NCBI GenBank assembly: GCA_019690055.1
Contig: JADGGF010000170.1
Coordinates: 1-8,613 of the forward strand
Reading direction: 5' to 3'
From: Micromonosporaceae bacterium
Lineage (GTDB): Bacteria > Actinomycetota > Actinomycetes > Mycobacteriales > Micromonosporaceae
Length of the DNA: 8,613 nucleotides
Shown: positions 5,173-8,613 of the stretch, in pieces
Position numbering within the stretch: position 1 is the stretch's first letter
How the letters are laid out: each line of letters starts with the position of its first letter
The notes under the pieces: generated by a model
Databases searched by the model: none
What the model saw: the letters and a program-made list of their open reading frames with translations, nothing else
What the model was told of the DNA's origin: nothing
Program-made: the position numbers and the translations under genes

Positions 5173-6242
5173 CGGACGCGCCACTCACCGGTGACTCCGT
5201 CGGGTCGGCCGCGGGGGACTCCGCCCGACCACCCACCGGGCGGTCGCGCGACGTCGGCGCGCTCGTGGCGGCGGCCCGGGACGGCGACGTCCGGGCGGTG
5301 GCGCGACTGGTGAGCCTGGTCGAGGACGGCGACGAGCGCGTACCCGAGATCGCCGCGGCCCTGGCGCCGTACACGGGCGCCGCCCAGGTCGTCGGCCTGA
5401 CCGGCGCGCCCGGAGTCGGAAAGTCGACGTTGACCGGCGCGCTCGTGCGCGCCTACCGCAGCCAGGGCCGCCGGGTGGCGGTGCTGGCGGTCGACCCGTC
5501 CAGCCCGTACACCGGGGGCGCCATCCTCGGCGACCGGATCCGCATGCAGGAGCACGCGACCGATCCCGGGGTCTTCATCCGCTCGATGTCCAGCCGCGGC
5601 AACCTCGGTGGGCTGGCGGCCGCCACCCCCCAGGCGGTGCGCGTGCTGGACGCCGCCGGGTACGAGATCGTGCTGGTCGAGACCGTCGGCGTGGGCCAGG
5701 CCGAGGTGGACATCGCCGCCCTGGCCGACACCACGCTCGTGCTTCTCGCGCCCGGTATGGGGGACGCCATCCAGGCGGTCAAGGCCGGCATCCTCGAGAT
5801 CGCCGACGTCTTCGTCGTGAACAAGGCCGACCGGGAGGGCGCCGACGCCACCGTCCGCGACCTGCGCGGCATGCTCACGCTGGGGGAGCGGGTCGCCCGT
5901 ACGGCCGATGGTATTGACGAGGACCGTGGTGGGGCCGACGACCGCGCGTTGTGGCGGGTCCCGGTGCTCAAGACCGTGGCCGAGCGCGGCGAGGGGGTCG
6001 ACGAGGTGGTCGCGGCCATCGCCCGCCACCGCGAGTTCCTGCACAGCCACGGGGAGCTGACCGTACGGCGCCAGCGGCGGGCCGCCACCGAGATCGAGCA
6101 CCTCGCCCTCGGCCTGCTGCGCGCCCGGCTGGCGGCCACGCCCGCCGGCCCGGGGCTGGCCGAGCTCGCCGCCGACGTCGCCGCGGGGCGGACCGATCCC
6201 TACACCGCGGCGGCCACCCTCGTCGCGGCCCTGCACGGGTAA
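5169..6242 (+). CDS. meaB: MeaB/ArgK-family G3E GTPase, methylmalonyl-CoA mutase chaperone
   Basis: MeaB uses GTP hydrolysis to gate adenosylcobalamin loading into methylmalonyl-CoA mutase and protect the enzyme from inactivation. Old annotations call it ArgK or LAO/AO transport ATPase, which is misleading. In the 357-residue protein, GAPGVGKST (79-87) is the Walker A/P-loop, VDPSSP (108-113) and GDRIRM (121-126) are family switch segments, SRGNLGG (142-148) follows, ETVGVGQ (171-177) is the Walker B/G3 region, and NKAD (218-221) is the guanine-specifying G4 motif. The C-terminal helices (about 285-357) correspond to the dimerisation region. The first 28 residues are a poorly conserved, probably disordered extension. 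The start is fixed by the ATGA overlap with the thiolase stop; no ribosome site precedes it, so translation is probably coupled. The mutase is absent from the window, while the epimerase of the same pathway is two genes away. Confidence 0.95.
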   Translation: MTDAPLTGDSVGSAAGDSARPPTGRSRDVGALVAAARDGDVRAVARLVSLVEDGDERVPEIAAALAPYTGAAQVVGLTGAPGVGKSTLTGALVRAYRSQGRRVAVLAVDPSSPYTGGAILGDRIRMQEHATDPGVFIRSMSSRGNLGGLAAATPQAVRVLDAAGYEIVLVETVGVGQAEVDIAALADTTLVLLAPGMGDAIQAVKAGILEIADVFVVNKADREGADATVRDLRGMLTLGERVARTADGIDEDRGGADDRALWRVPVLKTVAERGEGVDEVVAAIARHREFLHSHGELTVRRQRRAATEIEHLALGLLRARLAATPAGPGLAELAADVAAGRTDPYTAAATLVAALHG

Positions 6243-6264
6243 GCGAAACGGGGTCAACACCGTC

Positions 6265-6280
6265 TATCTTGGCTGCCATG
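6265..6280 (+). promoter_or_regulatory. Predicted leaderless promoter of the ABC ATPase gene
   Basis: TATCTT (6265-6270) matches the TANNNT -10 pattern and ends 7 nt before the ATG at 6278, so transcription should begin at or next to the start codon. No ribosome binding site precedes this ATG and no good -35 is visible. Such an arrangement is typical of leaderless actinobacterial genes and would give the ATPase its own transcript, only 35 nt after meaB. Confidence 0.5.
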
Positions 6281-7000
6281 AATACGACGGGCGCCGCCGC
6301 GACCATACCCAATCCGCGCGAGGGCGCGCTCAACTTCGACCCGGGCGAGCCGGGGCCCACGTTGACGGTCACCGGCGTGACCGTGGCGTACGACGGCCGC
6401 CCCGTCCTCCGGGACGTGACGGTGACCGCGCGTCCCGGTCAGATCCTCGCGGTGACCGGGCCATCCGGGGCGGGCAAGACCACCCTGCTGTCCACGATGG
6501 CCGGGCTGATCCGGCCGGAGCGCGGCGCGGTCCGGCTGGGCGAGCAGCTGCTGCGCTCCCGGGACCAGGCGGTCCGGCTGGGTGTGGTCATCGTTCCGCA
6601 GGACAACGGGCTGGCGCCGATCCTGACCGCGTCCGAGAACATCCAGGTCGCCCTCATCGCGAACAAGGTCGCGCCGGGCGAGACCCGGCGCCGCGCGGCC
6701 GAGGCCCCGGAGCGCGTGGGGCTGGCCGAGCAGGCCAACCAGTTGGTGGAGGAGCTCTCGGGCGGCCAGCAGCAGCGCACCGCGCTGGCTCGCGGCCTCG
6801 CGCTCCAGGGTTGCGTGCTGCTGGCCGACGAGGTGACCAGTGAGCTCGATGCCCAGAACCGGGAGCGCGTCCTGCAGCTGCTGCGCGCCGAGGCGGATCG
6901 TGGGGCGGCGGTCGTCTTCGCCACCCACGACCCCGAGGCGGCCGCGGCCTGTGACTCCGAGCTGCACCTGTCCGACGGGACCGCGACGCTGCTGCGGTGA
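6278..7000 (+). CDS. ABC transporter ATP-binding protein (LolD/MacB class)
   Basis: This is a single cytosolic nucleotide-binding subunit that would power a separate membrane permease. In 240 residues it shows Walker A GPSGAGKT (61-68), Q-loop Gln108 (VPQDNG), signature LSGGQQQR (160-167), Walker B VLLADE (180-185, catalytic Glu185), D-loop SELD (188-191) and H-loop His217 (ATHDPE). All catalytic motifs are intact. The usual DEPTS after Walker B reads DEVTS here, a mild oddity. About 28 residues rich in Ala, Pro and Gly precede the first strand. ATG 6278 is the only plausible start, and the TATCTT box just before it suggests a leaderless mRNA. Substrate cannot be inferred. The likely partner is the FtsX-type permease on the same strand 422 bp downstream, as this ATPase class commonly pairs with FtsX-fold permeases. 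Confidence 0.93.
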   Translation: MNTTGAAATIPNPREGALNFDPGEPGPTLTVTGVTVAYDGRPVLRDVTVTARPGQILAVTGPSGAGKTTLLSTMAGLIRPERGAVRLGEQLLRSRDQAVRLGVVIVPQDNGLAPILTASENIQVALIANKVAPGETRRRAAEAPERVGLAEQANQLVEELSGGQQQRTALARGLALQGCVLLADEVTSELDAQNRERVLQLLRAEADRGAAVVFATHDPEAAAACDSELHLSDGTATLLR

Positions 7001-7010
7001 ACCGCGCCGT

Positions 7011-7044
7011 CGGCCGGGGCGGCGTGATGGGGCCGGCCCGGCCG
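7011..7044 (+). terminator. Possible GC-rich terminator after the ABC ATPase gene
   Basis: CGGCCGGG (7011-7018) can pair with CCCGGCCG (7037-7044) across an 18-nt loop, 11 nt after the ATPase stop. There is no T-run afterwards and the region is so G/C-rich that such pairing may arise by chance, so the call is tentative. Confidence 0.3.
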
Positions 7045-7082
7045 CGATGAGGCCGGCGGACAGTCGAGGCGCAATCGGCAAT

Positions 7083-7142
7083 ATGAATGTGAGGATGTCT
7101 CGCCGTGTGCATTTGGCCTCGGGTCGCGCGGATCTGGACTGA
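7083..7142 (+). CDS. Possible short leader ORF (19 or 15 codons)
   Basis: ATG 7083 opens a 19-codon frame ending at TGA 7140-7142; an inner ATG at 7095 gives MSRRVHLASGRADLD, with GAGG touching it. Arg/His-rich peptides of about this size precede some regulated actinobacterial genes, and the RRVHL core is faintly like them. However, it lies about 280 nt from the permease start, has a poor ribosome site, and could be a chance frame. Confidence 0.2.
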   Translation: MNVRMSRRVHLASGRADLD

Positions 7143-7154
7143 CGCACCGGAGTA

Positions 7155-7217
7155 GTCGTCTCGTCAGGCTGGACGAGTGTCTCGTGTAGCTGGACGGTCG
7201 TCTCGTGGGGCTGGATG
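7155..7217. repeat. Three tandem ~21-bp direct repeats
   Basis: Units are 7155-7176 (22 bp), 7177-7196 (20 bp) and 7197-7217 (21 bp), with an approximate consensus GTCGTCTCGT-nnn-GCTGGACG. A 21-bp period puts each copy on the same face of the helix, two turns apart, which suits an array of protein-binding sites upstream of the permease promoter about 135 bp away. The opposite strand in one frame reads a seven-residue periodic peptide (VQLHET, VQPDET), but no ribosome site or gene-like frame supports its translation. Confidence 0.65.
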
Positions 7218-7232
7218 GTCGACGGCCGCCTC

Positions 7233-7250
7233 GTTCCGGCCGTTCCGGCC
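7233..7250. repeat. Tandem duplicated 9-mer GTTCCGGCC
   Basis: GTTCCGGCC occurs twice with no gap at 7233-7241 and 7242-7250, shortly after the 21-bp repeats. It may be part of the same regulatory region or a small slippage product. Confidence 0.5.
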
Positions 7251-7351
7251 CCGATCCGCGGTTCCGTGTTCGCAATGCGGAATGTCTTCGGGGCGCCAAT
7301 TCCAAATAGCGTAACACCTAATGATCGATTCGGACATTTACCGGGGTAGTC

Positions 7352-7381
7352 TCGACAGTGCGCCGGACGACCCGCTAGGGT
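7352..7381 (+). promoter_or_regulatory. Predicted promoter of the FtsX-type permease gene
   Basis: TCGACA (7352-7357), an 18-bp spacer and TAGGGT (7376-7381) fit a vegetative actinobacterial promoter. Transcription would start near 7388, leaving about 35 nt before the TTG start with AAAGGG (7411-7416) 6 nt ahead of it. This start site would exclude the in-frame ATG at 7321 as the initiator. Confidence 0.5.
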
Positions 7382-7422
7382 CCGCCCAGCCACAGACATC
7401 GAAGGGATCGAAAGGGCGGGCC

Positions 7423-8613
7423 TTGTTTTCACTGGTGCTCCACGCTCTGCGAGCCCGCCGGGTCCAAGCCATCACCCTCTTCGCCCTCGCCGCGCTGGCC
7501 GCCCTGGGGGCCTCCGCCGCCGTGTGGTTCGCCGCCTGGGCCTATGACACGGTGGCCCGCTCCGTGACCGCGTCCGCCCCGGTCACCGACCGCATGGTGC
7601 AGGCCACCGGCCTGACCCGCTACAACCCGGCAGCCGGCGACCCGCTGGCGACCCTGCGCACCACCGTCGAGCAGAGCATCCCCGTCGCCGGCACCGAGCT
7701 CGCGGTCGCGGCGCGGATCTACAGCACCGTCCGCCCTGTGGACGACGAGGGTCGCCCGGCGGGGAACGACGTCGACGCGTACGTGCTCACCCGGACGGAC
7801 ATCTGCGAGCACCTGACGTTCGTCGAGGGCGCCTGTCCCCAGCGGGGAGAGGTGGCGCTCTTTCGGGAGGTCGCGGCGGCGCTGGGCGTGCGCGTCGGCG
7901 ACCAGGTGGACGTCCGGGGGGACCAGAGTCTGGCGGCGAAGCTGCGGGTGAGCGGCCTCTATGTCGTCACCAACCCCCTGGAGAACTACTGGGCCGGCAC
8001 CTCGTACCTGCGCGAGCTCGGCGCGGTGGACACCGATGCCAACCCGGTGGTGGTGAGCGATCAGACGCTGCCCGACCTGCGGGCGGACACGCTGCAGGTC
8101 GACGTCCACGTGCTCCTGCCCAGCGACGCGTTCGTCGATCCGGCCGCCGACCTGCGCGGCACCCTGCGACGGGGCGAGGCGGCGCTGCGGGCCGCGGGCG
8201 TGACGACGTCGGTCGCCGCCTACGGCCTGTTGAACCGGATCGACCGCGACCGGTTCTTCGTGGCCCTCGGCCTCACGGCCGGGGCGGCCCAGTTGGTGCT
8301 GGTGAGCTGGGTCGCGCTGTTCCTCGCCGTCCGGCACACGGCCGAGGAACGGCGGGCCGACATCGCCATGCTCAAGCTGCGGGGAACCCCCGGTCGCCGG
8401 CTCGGCACGCTCATCGGGCTCTCCAGCGGGCTGCCGATGCTCGGCGGAACCGGGCTGGGGGCGGCCGCCGGCTTCGTCGCCGCGGCGGCGTTCGCCTACC
8501 GGAGTGACCCCGACCACGGTGTGCTCGCCGTGATCCACACCAGCGCCATCCCGGCCCCCGAGGCGCTCGCGCTGTCGCTGGCGGCGGCGGCGGTGACCGG
8601 GCTGGGCGGGCTC
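7423..8613 (+). CDS. FtsX-family ABC transporter permease, partial (C-terminus off the right edge)
   Basis: The frame is open to the window end, giving 397 residues of an integral membrane permease. TTG 7423 is chosen because AAAGGG (7411-7416) sits 6 nt upstream and a promoter lies at 7352-7381; GTG 7435 and the in-frame ATG 7321 are alternatives. Residues about 16-41 form the first membrane helix after an Arg-rich start. Residues about 45-275 form a large extracytoplasmic domain with two cysteines (128 and 138) that could pair. A second helix (about 277-303) is followed by the FtsX-type cytoplasmic segment ERRADIAMLKLRG (309-321), then a helix at about 330-358 and the start of another near 380. 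This order matches FtsX/MacB-fold permeases. Large actinobacterial members usually carry two such modules and approach 800-1000 residues. Its ATPase is probably the gene upstream. The substrate is unknown. Confidence 0.88.
   Translation, partial: MFSLVLHALRARRVQAITLFALAALAALGASAAVWFAAWAYDTVARSVTASAPVTDRMVQATGLTRYNPAAGDPLATLRTTVEQSIPVAGTELAVAARIYSTVRPVDDEGRPAGNDVDAYVLTRTDICEHLTFVEGACPQRGEVALFREVAAALGVRVGDQVDVRGDQSLAAKLRVSGLYVVTNPLENYWAGTSYLRELGAVDTDANPVVVSDQTLPDLRADTLQVDVHVLLPSDAFVDPAADLRGTLRRGEAALRAAGVTTSVAAYGLLNRIDRDRFFVALGLTAGAAQLVLVSWVALFLAVRHTAEERRADIAMLKLRGTPGRRLGTLIGLSSGLPMLGGTGLGAAAGFVAAAAFAYRSDPDHGVLAVIHTSAIPAPEALALSLAAAAVTGLGGL

Larger units (their letters stand above)
7001..7422. 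other. Regulatory intergenic region between ABC ATPase and permease
   Basis: No convincing gene lies in these 422 bp. In order they hold a GC-rich hairpin (7011-7044), a possible tiny leader ORF (7083-7142), three 21-bp direct repeats (7155-7217), a tandem 9-mer GTTCCGGCC (7233-7250), a relatively AT-rich stretch (about 7285-7345) and a promoter with ribosome site for the permease (7352-7416). Its size and density of elements are unusual compared with the 35- and 54-bp gaps nearby. Confidence 0.65.

Noticed and set aside
3454..5184. Minus-strand 576-codon frame that would make a long N-terminal extension of the epimerase
   Set aside because: The part before residue 1 of the epimerase is antisense to the intact thiolase gene and looks like a shadow; the enzyme is complete from ATG 3927.
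5127..6260. Minus-strand 377-codon frame opposite meaB
   Set aside because: Antisense to an intact GTPase with all motifs; composition is that of a mirror frame.
7321..7422. ATG 7321 as the start of the permease, adding 34 residues
   Set aside because: A good promoter at 7352-7381 would begin transcription after this codon, there is no ribosome site before it, and the added residues are unlike a permease N-terminus.
6254..7432. Minus-strand 392-codon frame crossing the ABC ATPase and the intergenic gap, including a seven-residue repeat
   Set aside because: Mostly antisense to a clear ATPase, no ribosome site, and no domain; the periodic peptide is explained by the 21-bp DNA repeat.
7429..8538. 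Minus-strand 369-codon frame opposite the permease
   Set aside because: Gly/Arg/His/Gln-rich mirror frame; the plus frame has membrane helices and the FtsX-type segment.
1..8613. Mobile element, prophage, tRNA or rRNA signals
   Set aside because: I saw no transposase or integrase motif, terminal inverted repeats with target duplication, or tRNA-like cloverleaf; composition is even except for promoter gaps.

Overview
The window is high-GC DNA with an actinomycete signature: strong G/C preference at third codon positions, overlapping ATGA start/stop junctions, TANNNT -10 boxes, and a gene neighbourhood like the one I recall around scy/filP in Streptomyces. A filamentous actinomycete is likely, possibly of the Micromonosporaceae. 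The family-level placement is inference, since no ribosomal RNA or other lineage marker is present.

Left part (1-3171, minus strand). Two consecutive genes encode long, Ala/Glu/Arg-rich coiled-coil proteins. Each opens with a DivIVA-like RGYD-x-x-QVD motif and has a second shared block (LG-x-R-x-EQIL-x-LAEEQA) about 65 residues later, so they are paralogues. They resemble the Scy/FilP ('cellulose-binding protein') cytoskeletal family that organises hyphal tip growth. The downstream gene runs off the left edge; it contains a nearly identical 33-bp tandem repeat (an 11-residue coiled-coil unit) and a disordered Ala/Pro/Asp-rich tail. The 287-bp gap between them holds two tandem hairpins, two promoter candidates and a perfect palindrome touching the -35 box of the nearer promoter.

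Centre (3454-6242). A methylmalonyl-CoA epimerase gene (minus) is divergent, across 54 bp, from a thiolase gene that overlaps meaB by 4 bp (both plus). Epimerase and MeaB both serve the propionyl-CoA to succinyl-CoA route. MeaB is the GTPase chaperone of B12-dependent methylmalonyl-CoA mutase, and the mutase itself is not in the window. The thiolase has all four catalytic residues of acetoacetyl-CoA/3-ketoacyl-CoA thiolases.

Right part (6278-8613, plus). An ABC transporter ATPase of the LolD/MacB class appears to be translated from a leaderless mRNA. A 422-bp non-coding region follows with a GC hairpin, a possible tiny leader ORF, three 21-bp direct repeats, a 9-bp tandem repeat and a well-formed promoter. 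Then comes the first ~400 residues of an FtsX-type ABC permease, cut by the right edge; ATPase and permease are plausible partners.

Most of the content belongs to known families. I do not see a clearly undescribed system. The least explained parts are the 21-bp repeat array at 7155-7217, the palindrome at 1771-1790, and the physical link between cytoskeletal and acyl-CoA genes.
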